Below are positions 44,804 to 53,868 of a stretch of DNA of 64,000 bases, in pieces; position 1 is the stretch's first letter, and every line of letters starts with the position of its first letter. The DNA lies in assembly GCF_013364275.1 (NCBI RefSeq), contig NZ_CP054932.1, positions 248,001 through 312,000 of the forward strand. The letters are read 5' to 3'. The translations under genes and the position numbers were made by a program. The stretch is from Actinomadura sp. NAK00032. GTDB taxonomy: Bacteria; Actinomycetota; Actinomycetes; Streptosporangiales; Streptosporangiaceae. The notes beneath the pieces are model-generated. The model was not told the origin of the DNA and ran no database searches. It was given only the letters and a program-made list of their open reading frames with translations.

Positions 44804-46036
44804 TCAGAAGGGATGGGGTGCGGGCTCTGCGCCGTGCAGGGATGTTCGTGGCAAGAGGCGCTCGGCGAGGGTCTGGGCATCGGCGAGCAGGGTGGCTGGC
44901 GGCTTGTCCAGGTCGAGGGTGTGCTGGTGGATGGTGATGCCGGTCTTCCGGACACGGTGGGTGGCGTGCGGGGCGTTGCCTTTCGCGTAGATGAGGTGCC
45001 CGTCCGGGAGGTGGAGGGCGGTGCAGTAGGCGAGCATCTGGTATAGATCTGCGTCGGGAAAGCCGTCGGGTCTTTCGGACTTGTACTTGGCGTCGGCCAC
45101 GGCGTGCGGGGTGCCGTCATCGGTGCAGTGGACGAAGTCGGGCACGATCCGGATCGCATGGCCCTCGTCCAGGTAGTGGGATGCCTGGAGCACGCTGTAG
45201 CCGCCTCCCGCTTTGAGCGCCTCGCGTAGGGCGACCGTGACGAAATCCTCGAAGACGCGTGCCATGTCGAGCAGGAAGCCGCTGACGGTGATGTCTCCGG
45301 CCCGGTGCTCTACGGAGATGCCCTGCAGAACGAGTTCGGCGAGACGCACCGCGGGCTGATATCGGACGTTCAAGCGCGTGGGGCGCCACACCGGCGGTTC
45401 ATGGCCCCGCCCGATCGGGGTGACGTCGGCCAGCCGGACACGCAGCCTCAGCAGCCGGCCGCGCAGATCCCTCGAAACACCCGGCAGGCGGAGGAGGCGG
45501 TCGGTGGCGGTTCGCACGAGCCGATTCTCGGCGATGTCGGTTGTGTACTCGTCGTGGACGAGTTCGAGGGCGGGGAATTCGCCGTGATGCCGCCGGAGTT
45601 GGTCGGCCTCTCGCAGTCGCCCGCGCATGACCAGAGAGGTCTCCTCGGTGGTGCGATACCCCTGAAGCAGCCCTTGGCGGAGGGCCCGGTCAGCCTGCTG
45701 CTCAAAGAGATGTGCGAGTGCCGGGAGGAGTTCGGGTTCCGCGTCGAGGGACACCTCCTCGTCGCGCCAGCCCTTGGCGTCGAGCGCGTAGCCGAGCAAG
45801 AAGAGCAAACGGCGGATCGGCACTTTCGGAGTGACCCGGATGGTGAGGGTCTCGCCGCCGGGTGTAGTCACAGCCGCGACTCCGACCTTGCCTGCGGCCT
45901 TCAGCCGCCACCGTCCCGGGGCGTCTGGATCCGGCGCGGCTTCAACCACGCGGGAGGCAGCCACGGCCCGGCCGAGTGCTTCGGACAGGGGCAGCGACAA
46001 CGCCGCCCCATGCTCGGTGAGAGCGATGTCCGTCAT
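44804..46036 (-). CDS. mcrC: McrC-like subunit of a modified-DNA restriction system
   Basis: The protein is 410 residues. The N-terminal part is the McrC helical/beta region (RVTPKVPIRRLLFLLGYALD). The PD-(D/E)xK nuclease is seen as RIVPDFVHCTDDG with DAKYK (Asp300 and the DAKYK at 315-319). McrC is the nuclease of McrBC, which cuts DNA bearing modified cytosines using the GTPase of McrB. Its ATG overlaps the mcrB stop by four bases, so the two are translated together. Some 350 bp separate it from the NLR gene downstream. Confidence 0.88.
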   Translation of the reverse strand: MTDIALTEHGAALSLPLSEALGRAVAASRVVEAAPDPDAPGRWRLKAAGKVGVAAVTTPGGETLTIRVTPKVPIRRLLFLLGYALDAKGWRDEEVSLDAEPELLPALAHLFEQQADRALRQGLLQGYRTTEETSLVMRGRLREADQLRRHHGEFPALELVHDEYTTDIAENRLVRTATDRLLRLPGVSRDLRGRLLRLRVRLADVTPIGRGHEPPVWRPTRLNVRYQPAVRLAELVLQGISVEHRAGDITVSGFLLDMARVFEDFVTVALREALKAGGGYSVLQASHYLDEGHAIRIVPDFVHCTDDGTPHAVADAKYKSERPDGFPDADLYQMLAYCTALHLPDGHLIYAKGNAPHATHRVRKTGITIHQHTLDLDKPPATLLADAQTLAERLLPRTSLHGAEPAPHPF

Positions 46037-47847
46037 GCCTGTGGCGGAGTGATCGACTCGCGCAGGGATGTTAGGCCGTATCGCTGCTCGACCCTCACAT
46101 CCTCCCCGTAGTGGTACTCCTCCAGCAGCGGAAGGATCTTGGTGCGCCAGGTGCGCTCAAGGCCCCCCTCTCGATAGACGCCCGGCTTCATCAGGTAGGA
46201 CGGCCCGATCTGGAAATCGGGGTCGGGAATCCGGCGGTTCAGCTCGTCCAGCAGGTCGGCCGGCTCGGTGTCGCGCTCCTTGGTGGCGAGCCAGCGGCGC
46301 AGCACCCCCTTGGTCGGTTCGGTGCGCGGGGACAGTTCGACGAAGGCGAAGCGGCGGCGCATCGCGGCGTCCACGAGTGCGATGGACCGGTCGGCGGTGT
46401 TCATGGTGCCGATGACGAACAGGTTGGGCGGCAGGGCGAAGTCGTCGTTGGAGTACGTCAGCCGCACCGACCGGTTGCGGTACTCAAGCAGGAAGTAGAG
46501 CTCGCCGAACACCTTTGCCAGGTTGGCTCTGTTCATCTCATCGATGATGAGGAAATGGGGAACGTGCCGGTTGCCCTCGCTGGAGGCGAGATCGGCGAGC
46601 TCGCGCAGCGGGCCGGCCGCCAGCCGGAACGCGACCTGCCGGGTCTCCGGATCCTCCTGCGGCCGGAATCCCTCGAAGAAGTCCTCATAGGCGTAGGAGG
46701 GGTGGAACTGCACCAGCTTGACCTGCTCACGTCCGCCGCCGAGGAACTCTGCCAACTTCTGAGCGAGATATGTCTTGCCGGTGCCGGGCGGCCCGTAGAA
46801 AACGAGCTGCCGTTCGTCCCAAAGCAGATCGCGTACCTCGCGTAGCCAAGCAGCGTCATGCACGAGCAACTCCCGCGCCAGTTCATCGTCCGGCTCGGGC
46901 AGCTCCAGCTCCCGGCGCGCGGCCAGGGCGGTAGCCGCGCTTTCAACAGCGTCCTTCACCTCGTCCGCGAGTTCCTCATCGGTCCGGCCTAGGCCGTCGA
47001 TCATGGCTTGGACGGACGTCAGGTCGGCGACGTCCTGCTGGACTGAGAGCTTCTGCTGGACCTCCTCGGGAAGTTCCTCAAGAACGTATCCGGTGTTCTC
47101 CCATTCCACCGGACGTTGCAGATGCCAGTTGCCGGACTCCGACCCGACCCGTGCGATCGGGCCGGTGATCTTGCCAATATGAAGCATTCCGCCGGAGATC
47201 GTGCACACGCCATCGTCCGGCTTCATCCGGGAAAGGAATATGTAGAACTCATCGACGACTCGTCGCCTCGCGCTGTACGACAAGGTGGACTCATAGACTT
47301 CTTCCGCCAGGCTGCGCAGTGCGTCTTTGCTCATGCCCTGGTTGAGCGTGCCCCAGTCGAATCGCGTCGCCTCCAGAGAGACGCATCCTTCCTGCAACCA
47401 TGTCTGCTGGAGGAAGTCGGTCGTGTACGCGTGTGCTGCCCGGACGAGCCAGGTGCGCCGTCGTCCCCACCCGTCCTGGGCAAGATAGTCACCGAGCGGA
47501 TGTCCCTTTGAGGTCTTCCAGACCACCTGACCGTTGGAGTTGCGGCCGAGGATGATCTCCGCTGCGGCCGATGCGGAGTTGCAGTCGATGTCCTCGGTCA
47601 CTTCGAGGAAGCCAGGCCACCTTGTGGACGTCGCCAGGGATTCATCGCTGATCAAAGCCGCACGGCTTCGGTGTGAGGACGGATTGGTCCGAGGGAACGA
47701 CGGCGAGGTGTCGGACCGCGCAGGCGATCCGGCGAGCACCCTGAACTTGTGGCTGCCGTTCAAGCCTATTTCCTTCAGAAGCCGCCCGTGCGCGACCGGG
47801 CCGCCGTTCGGGAGGCGGAGCTGGAACTCTGGGAACTCGTCGGCCAT
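46033..47847 (-). CDS. mcrB: McrB-like AAA+ GTPase with an N-terminal DUF4357-like domain
   Basis: The protein is 604 residues. The N-terminus contains a DUF4357-like segment (about residues 78-124: FLEVTEDIDCNSASAAAEII, LGRNSNGQVVWKTSKGHPLG) that probably recognises the substrate. The AAA+ motor has the P-loop GPPGTGKT (352-359), Walker B LIIDEMNRANLAKVFGELYF, and MNTADRS (482-488), the McrB signature. It hydrolyses GTP and drives McrC cleavage of modified DNA, mainly of phage origin. The start ATG has GAGGGAG upstream. The first gene of the pair with mcrC. Confidence 0.9.
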   Translation of the reverse strand: MADEFPEFQLRLPNGGPVAHGRLLKEIGLNGSHKFRVLAGSPARSDTSPSFPRTNPSSHRSRAALISDESLATSTRWPGFLEVTEDIDCNSASAAAEIILGRNSNGQVVWKTSKGHPLGDYLAQDGWGRRRTWLVRAAHAYTTDFLQQTWLQEGCVSLEATRFDWGTLNQGMSKDALRSLAEEVYESTLSYSARRRVVDEFYIFLSRMKPDDGVCTISGGMLHIGKITGPIARVGSESGNWHLQRPVEWENTGYVLEELPEEVQQKLSVQQDVADLTSVQAMIDGLGRTDEELADEVKDAVESAATALAARRELELPEPDDELARELLVHDAAWLREVRDLLWDERQLVFYGPPGTGKTYLAQKLAEFLGGGREQVKLVQFHPSYAYEDFFEGFRPQEDPETRQVAFRLAAGPLRELADLASSEGNRHVPHFLIIDEMNRANLAKVFGELYFLLEYRNRSVRLTYSNDDFALPPNLFVIGTMNTADRSIALVDAAMRRRFAFVELSPRTEPTKGVLRRWLATKERDTEPADLLDELNRRIPDPDFQIGPSYLMKPGVYREGGLERTWRTKILPLLEEYHYGEDVRVEQRYGLTSLRESITPPQA

Positions 47848-48031
47848 TCGACTCCCTCGTCCTAAGTGCTGACGGTGACAGGCGCCGCCAACTTAACACC
47901 GGCCACCGACGGTAACGCGGCACTCACCGATCCACCACCGGCATCATCCGGTTACCTGCTGAGCCGGTACGACCGGGGCTCCGAGCTGCCTTGTGGTCAT
48001 CCTGCGCGGGACGGTCGCCTGCGGTCAGGAG

Positions 48032-48194
48032 CTAGGAATCGTGATGGCGGTCCAGTAACCACTGCGCATGTGCTCGTACAGGGGCGAGCCGGGCGTGGAC
48101 GGGGTCGCGGTCGGCGGCCTGGGGGATGGCCGCGACCGCGAGTTCGGTCGCCGTTCCGCAGGCGCAGATGGAACTCGGGGTACTTTTTGGCGAT
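48032..48194 (-). pseudogene. Degenerate small gene resembling the McrB N-terminus
   Basis: After a strong AGGAGGAAG sequence the bases encode IAKKYPEFHLRLRNG, clearly like the McrB start MADEFPEFQLRLPNG. The ATG has become ATC. After one frame change the frame continues TELAVAAIPQAADRDPVHAR, then LAPVRAHAQWLLDRHHDS and a stop. A lost start and one frameshift make it a pseudogene of a small protein that shares its first 15 residues with McrB. It lies directly upstream of mcrB on the same strand. Confidence 0.65.
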
Positions 48195-48431
48195 CGGACT
48201 TCCTCCTCCCGCGCAATGGCTGGTGACAGACGCGGCCAAGCTGACACCGCTCCCGGACCAGTCATGAGCCCTTCACCGAGAAGGGAGAGGACTCGATATG
48301 GAGGTACCCGGCCAGGAGGACGCCCGCCAGGGCCACAGGTCGAGATGCTCGACGGGGCGGGCCCATGGTTGTGTGAGTTTTGCGGCGGGTGTTAGCCGAC
48401 GCTGCAGATTCCAGGTGGAAGAGGGGTCATC

Positions 48432-48731
48432 GTGCCGAAGACTGTCCAGTTGAGGACGTACACGATCAGGGAGGGCCTGCTCGATGAGTGGGCGGCCAGA
48501 TGGCGGGAGTCGGTGGTGCCGCTGCGGTTGAAGCTGGGGTTCGGGATCGGGGGTGCCTGGCTTGATCACGAGCGCAGCCGGTTCGTGTGGGTGATCTGGT
48601 ACGAGGGGGAGGAGACGTTCGAGGAGGCGAACCAGCGGTACTGGGCGTCGCCGGAGCGGGAGGCGATGGGGCTGGACCCGTCCGAGTATCTGGTCGATCG
48701 CGACGTGCGGGTGGTCGAGCAGGTCTACTGA
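48432..48731 (+). CDS. NIPSNAP-family protein
   Basis: The protein is 99 residues. It begins KTVQLRTYTIREGLLDEWAA, the usual NIPSNAP opening, and ends with SEYLVDRDVRVVEQVY. NIPSNAP proteins are ferredoxin-like dimers of unknown bacterial role. It starts with GTG at 48432 with GGGG upstream. Its last seven bases overlap the stop of the convergent STAND-WD40 gene. Why it sits in this element is unclear. Confidence 0.85.
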   Translation: MPKTVQLRTYTIREGLLDEWAARWRESVVPLRLKLGFGIGGAWLDHERSRFVWVIWYEGEETFEEANQRYWASPEREAMGLDPSEYLVDRDVRVVEQVY

Positions 48732-51700
48732 TCGGGTTCGGGGAGCAGGTGGGCGAGGCGTTCTTCTTGCGCCAGGGGGCGGAACACGCGGGTCCCGGCC
48801 TTGGATTTCAGGACGTCGAGGCCGACGTTGAAGGGCCAGAGCCGGGCGGTGCCGTCGAAGGAGGCGGAGATGACGGTCTGGCTGTCCGGAGTCCAGGTGA
48901 CGGAGACGACCGGGCCGCGATGGACACCGATGACGCCGATCTCGGCGTAGGTCCTGCCCGCCCAGAGACGGACGGTGCGGTCGTAGGACGCAGTGGCGAT
49001 CATGAAGCCGTCGGGTGACCAGGCAACGCTGGCGACGCGGGCCTCGTGGGCGTTGAGGACGGCCAGTTGCTCGCCGGTGGTGGTGTCCCAGACGCGAGCG
49101 GTTCCGTCGGCGGAGCCGGTGACGACCCGGCGTGCGTCAGGGGACCAGGCGATGTCGTCGACCCAGTTGGCGTGGCCGTTCAGCGTCATGACTTCGCCGG
49201 GGTCATGGACGTTCCAGATGCGGGCGGTGCGGTCGTCGGAGGTGGAGCCGAGATGCGTCCCGGTGGGGGACCAGGCGAGGCCGACGACCCAGTCGTGGTG
49301 ACCGTCCAGGCTCTCGGCGGATTCGTGGTCGCCGCGGGGGTGGATGCTGATGATGCGGTCGTGCCCTGCGGTTACGAAGGTGTCCGAGCCGGGACGCCAG
49401 GCCACGGCCTCATGAATGTCGCTGCTGGGAATTCGTTCGCCGGAGATGTCACCAGGCGAGGTTTCGTCCAGCCTCCACAGGCCGATCGTGCGGTCGCTGG
49501 AGCAGGAGAGCAGCATCGTGCGCCCCTCCACGCTGGCCCAGGCGAGATCGTGGACGGTGTCCCGGTGGTCGTTGATCACAGCGTGGAGGGTGCCGTCGGC
49601 GGCGTCCCAGATCCGGATCGTCGCGTCGTCACCAGCGGTGGCGATCAACCGTCCGGACGGCGTGACCGCGGCGGCGCGGACGGGGCCGCGATGGCCGGCC
49701 AGTTGGAGACTCTCGGCGCCCTTGGGGGTGACGTCCCAGATGCGGGCGGTGGTGTCGGCCGAGCCGGTGGCCAGATGCGCGCCGTCGGGCGACCACACGA
49801 CGCCCCACACGTCGTCGGTGTGGCCGCGGAGGGCGAAGATCTCCTCACTGGTCCGCGGATTCCAGACGCGGGCGGTGTTGTCGCTGCCGCAACTGGCCAG
49901 GTAGGTGCCATCGGGTGACCACGCCACGTTCCACACCCGGGTGCCGTGGCAGCGGATGAGCCCGGTCTGTGCTGAGGAGTGGACGTCCCAGATGCGCATG
50001 GTCGCGTCGCCCCCGGCCGACGCGACGAAGGTTCCATCAGGGGACCAGGCGACACCTTCCACGAAGTCCTGGTGACCGTGGAGCACCGTGGCCGTGCCCG
50101 TGGCAAGATCCCAGATACGGACGGTCCTGTCATGGGATCCGGTGGCCAGCAGGTTCTCGCTGGGCGAGAAGGCGATGCCGAGAATGTTGTCGGTGTGGCC
50201 GTGCAATTCGGTCAGGAGTTCGTAGGTGTCGGCCCGCCAGATGCGCACCACTCGGTCGCGGGCTCCTGAGGCGATCTTGGTTCCGTCCGGTGACCAGGCA
50301 ACGGTTCGCACGACGTCGGTGGCGCCCGCCAACACAGCCAGCGTGCGGCCGGTGGTGCTGTCCCAGACGCGGACGGTGTGGTCGCGGGAGGCGGTGGCGG
50401 TGCGGCGGGCGTCCGGTGCCCAGGCGACCATCTCCACCATGCCGTGGTGGCGCTCCAGCACGGCGGTGTTGGAGCCAGTGGTCGCGTCCCACAGCCGGCA
50501 TGTGCCATCACGCGACGCGGTGGCGATCAGGGCCCCATCGGGCGACCAGGCGAGGTTGCGGACCGCGTCGGTGTGCCCGTCCAGCACGTGGGTCAGGTGG
50601 CTGAAGGCCAACGCCGCCATGAGCGCGCGTGTGGCGGCCGGTGTCGGCGGACATTCCGACAACGCCGCCGCAGCCAGCAGGATCGCCAGCTCAGGGTACT
50701 GCTCGGCGTTGGCCAGGACGTACTGGCCGATCCCCTCCGACACGCGCCGCAGGAACGCCAGGTCGCGCCGTTTGGACGCCTCGATGAACGCGCGGATCTC
50801 GCCGCTGTCCTGCCCGGCCGACTCCAGGCCCTCCAGCCACTGCAACGCGAGCTGGAGTCGCTCGCCGGTCAGCAGGTAGTCGACCTTGTGCCCGGCCTGG
50901 CGCCAGTCCGCGGCCCACCGTTCCAGCTCGGCGCGGCGCCGCAGCAACTCCGCCCGTGCCTCCACCTCCTGGCGCAGCGGCGCCCACTGACGGAACAGCG
51001 CCTCATGCGCGACCTGCGCGATGGGCGTTCCCTCCCACACGTCGGTGACCAGCAGCCGGGCCTCCACGAACGCGGTGACGACGCGTCGCTCGTCCTCGCT
51101 CAGATCGTCCAGGACGACGCGGCGGCGGGTGGCCTCGGTCCCTTCCGTGGTGACGAACTTGAACAGCACCGCCAGGATCGGCTCGATGCCCTCGTCTCCG
51201 CGCAGCGCAGTGACGAGCTGGTCAGCCTGCCGGGACAGCGCGCCCGCCACCCCGCCGAGCCGGCGGTACGCGTCGAACGTGGCGACCTTCCCGCGCCCGG
51301 CAGCGAAATACAGCTCCTGCAGCAGATAGGCCAACAGCGGCAGTGCATCGGCCGTCCCGGTGTCCTCGACGATCCTGGTGACCAGGCCAGGCTCGAACCG
51401 CAGCCCGGCCAGCGCGCCGGGTGCCTCAACCACCGTCACGAGTTCGGCCCGCGTCAACGCGCCGAGTGCTATGGGGCGAGCGAACAGTGCGGCATGGCCG
51501 GTCTCCAGGAAGGAGCGCAGGAACTCGATGCGGACCGTCGCCACCACCCACAACCTGGAATCGGCGCGCAACGCCGCCGACAGCGCCGACAGGAACAGGT
51601 CCCGCTGGTCGGATCCAGCAAGCGTGAACAGCTCCTCCAACTGGTCGACGGTGATGAGGACGCGGGCATCGCGCCGCCCGGACCGTCGCCGCGCCTGTGC

Positions 51701-52279
51701 GACCAGTTCGGCCAGCGCAGACGGCGACCCTCGCAACCGTTCTGCGTCCCGAGCGCTGCCGAACGTCGTCGCCAACGCAGCCATCGGATCGGACCCCGGC
51801 GTCAGTACCGGCTGCACCAGCCAGCGGCGCCCGCGCAACCTGGGGATCAGGCCCGCCTGCACCATCGAGGACTTGCCGCTCCCCGAAGCCCCGGCGATGA
51901 CCACGAACCGCTCGCCATCGTGCTGGTACAGCTGTCGGAGCAGCGTGCTCACCGGCTCATCTCGTCCGAAGAACACCGCTGCCTCGTCCTCGGCGAACGC
52001 CTCCAGCCCCGGATACGGAGTGCGACCCGGATCCCACTCACGCTCCGGCGCTCGCGGCGGATTCTCCAGCCGTGCCGACACCGCCGTCAGGACGATCAAC
52101 GCCACGATCAGCACGCCGAGCCCGGGAACGGCGATCTTGCGCAGCAGGTCCAGCGGCAGCGGCGCGTCGTCGCCCCCGGTCGCGTAGTTCGTCAGGATGC
52201 CCAGAAGGGCGAGCACGACCACGAGCAGGACGTTTAACGCGATGTTCAGGCGGGGCCTCATTGGCCGCACCACCGGCAT
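48725..52279 (-). CDS. Membrane-anchored STAND NTPase with 14 WD40 repeats
   Basis: The protein is 1184 residues. Two membrane segments lie at the N-terminus (ALNVLLVVVLALLGILTNYA and VPGLGVLIVALIVLTAVSAR). The NTPase domain of the nSTAND1 type has the P-loop VVIAGASGSGKSSMVQAGLI, then LITVDQLEELFTLAG. A helical linker follows (about residues 380-570), and then 14 WD40 repeats counted by the H-x3-V-x2-x-A-W-S-P-D-G pattern, enough for two seven-bladed propellers. Such proteins act as scaffolds or sensors; bacterial STAND-WD40 proteins include defence proteins. The start ATG at 52279 could also be ATG seven codons later. Membrane anchoring makes a surface or phage-injection sensor plausible. 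Confidence 0.85.
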   Translation of the reverse strand: MPVVRPMRPRLNIALNVLLVVVLALLGILTNYATGGDDAPLPLDLLRKIAVPGLGVLIVALIVLTAVSARLENPPRAPEREWDPGRTPYPGLEAFAEDEAAVFFGRDEPVSTLLRQLYQHDGERFVVIAGASGSGKSSMVQAGLIPRLRGRRWLVQPVLTPGSDPMAALATTFGSARDAERLRGSPSALAELVAQARRRSGRRDARVLITVDQLEELFTLAGSDQRDLFLSALSAALRADSRLWVVATVRIEFLRSFLETGHAALFARPIALGALTRAELVTVVEAPGALAGLRFEPGLVTRIVEDTGTADALPLLAYLLQELYFAAGRGKVATFDAYRRLGGVAGALSRQADQLVTALRGDEGIEPILAVLFKFVTTEGTEATRRRVVLDDLSEDERRVVTAFVEARLLVTDVWEGTPIAQVAHEALFRQWAPLRQEVEARAELLRRRAELERWAADWRQAGHKVDYLLTGERLQLALQWLEGLESAGQDSGEIRAFIEASKRRDLAFLRRVSEGIGQYVLANAEQYPELAILLAAAALSECPPTPAATRALMAALAFSHLTHVLDGHTDAVRNLAWSPDGALIATASRDGTCRLWDATTGSNTAVLERHHGMVEMVAWAPDARRTATASRDHTVRVWDSTTGRTLAVLAGATDVVRTVAWSPDGTKIASGARDRVVRIWRADTYELLTELHGHTDNILGIAFSPSENLLATGSHDRTVRIWDLATGTATVLHGHQDFVEGVAWSPDGTFVASAGGDATMRIWDVHSSAQTGLIRCHGTRVWNVAWSPDGTYLASCGSDNTARVWNPRTSEEIFALRGHTDDVWGVVWSPDGAHLATGSADTTARIWDVTPKGAESLQLAGHRGPVRAAAVTPSGRLIATAGDDATIRIWDAADGTLHAVINDHRDTVHDLAWASVEGRTMLLSCSSDRTIGLWRLDETSPGDISGERIPSSDIHEAVAWRPGSDTFVTAGHDRIISIHPRGDHESAESLDGHHDWVVGLAWSPTGTHLGSTSDDRTARIWNVHDPGEVMTLNGHANWVDDIAWSPDARRVVTGSADGTARVWDTTTGEQLAVLNAHEARVASVAWSPDGFMIATASYDRTVRLWAGRTYAEIGVIGVHRGPVVSVTWTPDSQTVISASFDGTARLWPFNVGLDVLKSKAGTRVFRPLAQEERLAHLLPEPDQ

Positions 52280-52452
52280 GCGCCGCCCATCCCGCTACCC
52301 ACGCGACCCCACCCCATCCCGGACACGGCCCTGATCTTCTTCAATAATCGAGCGGGACGCCATTGCCGCAAGGGGAAGGCGATGCTGAATGTCCGACCCG
52401 AACGACTGTGGTCCTGGACGCCCGGGTGAGCGCCGCACGGAGTCCGACCAGG

Positions 52453-52542
52453 TCAGCCGTGCGCACTCGCCAACTCGACGCACTCGCCGCCATTGCTGTG
52501 GGTTCGGCTTGCCTTTCGCCGTGTGAGGTTTTCGAGAGGCAT
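52453..52542 (-). pseudogene. Truncated DUF397 gene
   Basis: A 29-residue frame reads MPLENLTRRKASRTHSNGG, then ECVELASAHG and a stop. It keeps the DUF397 core RKxSRxxSNGGECVEL but lacks the VVAVRDSK half. The same remnant, more decayed, occurs at 27255-27336 next to the other module copy. It lies downstream of the intact DUF397 gene at 52733. Confidence 0.7.
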
Positions 52543-52732
52543 GAGGCCAGTGTCGGACGCGCGGCTGAACTTGCCAGCGGGCGTGTCTGCTCGGCTGAGG
52601 CTGCCTCTGGGCGAGACGGCCGGGCGCGGGGTCTTGCCTGTGGGGTCGGTGGGGTGCGGCTGGTCGTCCGGGTCGAGGGGACGGGACGACTCGCCGCTGC
52701 TCGGCGGTCAGGGGCGGCGCGGGGGCGGGTGG

Positions 52733-52924
52733 TTAGTGTGTGTCGGTGGCGGATTGGAGGGCTGTGCGCAGGGCTGCGTGGGTCAGCAGGAGGACGGGGC
52801 CGTGCGGGTCTTTGCTGTCCCGTACCGCCACCACCGTGCTAGCCGCGTCCGCTAGTTCGACGCAGTCGCCGCCGTTGGAGCCGCTGTGGCTGCTCTTGCG
52901 CCATGTGGCGTTCTTCAGGTCCAT
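52733..52924 (-). CDS. DUF397-domain protein
   Basis: The protein is 63 residues: MDLKNATWRKSSHSGSNGGD, then CVELADAASTVVAVRDSKDP. It is the full-length DUF397 partner of the XRE gene at 52915-53733, which ends within its first codons (10-bp overlap). Together with the divergent ATPase it makes the intact form of a module whose decayed copies lie at 27.3 and 36.7 kb. Confidence 0.9.
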   Translation of the reverse strand: MDLKNATWRKSSHSGSNGGDCVELADAASTVVAVRDSKDPHGPVLLLTHAALRTALQSATDTH

Positions 52925-53733
52925 TTTTCTCGGGCCACCTTTCTTATGAGTTCACGTGACATTTCTTCTGTCAGTGCCCGTGAACGTAGGCTGACCAAGG
53001 TTCGTGCAACGACGGACAGGTCTGCGGGGTCGTCCGTCGTGAGGGGACGGACGGCTGTCTCGATGTAGGCGACTTCGCTCCGGTCTGCCATCGTCGCGAC
53101 CACGAATGCGCCCATGTTGCCGTCATGTTCGCCGCTTCCCAACACTACTTGAACCGTGATGTTGGGCAACATGCTCGTCTCGACCAGGTGCTCCAGTTGC
53201 TCCCTCATTGTCTCTGGGGTGCCGACCTGGCGGGAGAGCGCCTGCTCGTCGATCAGGATCACGTAGATCGGCGGGGCGGAGCCGTCCTCCCGCGGGTCCT
53301 TGAGGATCTTCTGGCGCTCGATCCGGGCGTCTGCAGCCTCCTGATTGCCGTGCAGGATTGCGAGTGCGTAGGCGGGGGTCTGGACCAGGCCGGGAATGAC
53401 CGAGTGCTGGTAGGTGACCAGCATCGCGGCGTCGGCTTCGCTCTTCGGCCAGTCGAACCAGATCGGGACGGGGTGGCCGTCCTTGTTGAGGTCCTCCCAG
53501 AGGTTGATGAGGGCGCCGCCTGCTTCCAGGTGTTCGTCCACGAATTCCACGAATGAGCGGGTGGCGCGCTTCTTGCCGTTCTCGATCTTGCTGACCTGCG
53601 GGCCGCTGACCTGCGTAAGGTGGGCGATGGTCTCCTGCTTCACGCCTTTCGCCTCGCGCAGTCGGCGCATCTGCCGGCCGAAGGCTATGAGAGCGGGGGA
53701 CTCGCTGGGGCGACGCTGGCGACGTGGGGACAT
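52915..53733 (-). CDS. XRE-family regulator with DUF5753-like domain
   Basis: The protein is 272 residues. The N-terminal helix-turn-helix is AFGRQMRRLREAKGVKQETI, then AHLTQVSGPQVSKIENGKKR. The remaining 170 residues are the DUF5753-like domain (LVTYQHSVIPGLVQTPAYAL, MREQLEHLVETSMLPNITVQ and a C-terminus ending RKVAREKWT). In this family the regulator and a DUF397 protein act together, often with an anti-sigma-like ATPase, in control of development or stress. The ATG at 53733 fits the domain start. The divergent ATPase gene (53869) and the inverted repeat at 53827-53860 are the likely targets. Confidence 0.9.
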   Translation of the reverse strand: MSPRRQRRPSESPALIAFGRQMRRLREAKGVKQETIAHLTQVSGPQVSKIENGKKRATRSFVEFVDEHLEAGGALINLWEDLNKDGHPVPIWFDWPKSEADAAMLVTYQHSVIPGLVQTPAYALAILHGNQEAADARIERQKILKDPREDGSAPPIYVILIDEQALSRQVGTPETMREQLEHLVETSMLPNITVQVVLGSGEHDGNMGAFVVATMADRSEVAYIETAVRPLTTDDPADLSVVARTLVSLRSRALTEEMSRELIRKVAREKWT

Positions 53734-53826
53734 GTCAGCTGCCTCTCGTTGGCATCTGCCCTTGGGGGAGATGATCTTCCTTTGTCTGCCACCTTCCGGC
53801 GGCAACCACACCGTAGCCGAAAAGTG

Positions 53827-53860
53827 CCTCACTGTGTTGCTTGCATCACACAAGGTGAGG
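53827..53860. promoter_or_regulatory. Inverted repeat in the divergent promoter of the XRE and ATPase genes
   Basis: The left arm CCTCACTGTGT (53827-53837) matches the complement of ACACAAGGTGAGG (53848-53860) apart from two unmatched bases. It overlaps the ATPase ribosome-binding site (GGTGAGGAG) and lies 94 bp from the XRE start, so it may serve as an XRE operator or an RNA hairpin. Confidence 0.5.
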
Positions 53861-53868
53861 AGATGTTC

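Noticed and set aside
48345..48395. Short frame ending WLCEFCGGC as a possible modified peptide precursor
   Set aside because: Only about 16 residues from its ATG, no modifying enzyme nearby and no good ribosome-binding site.
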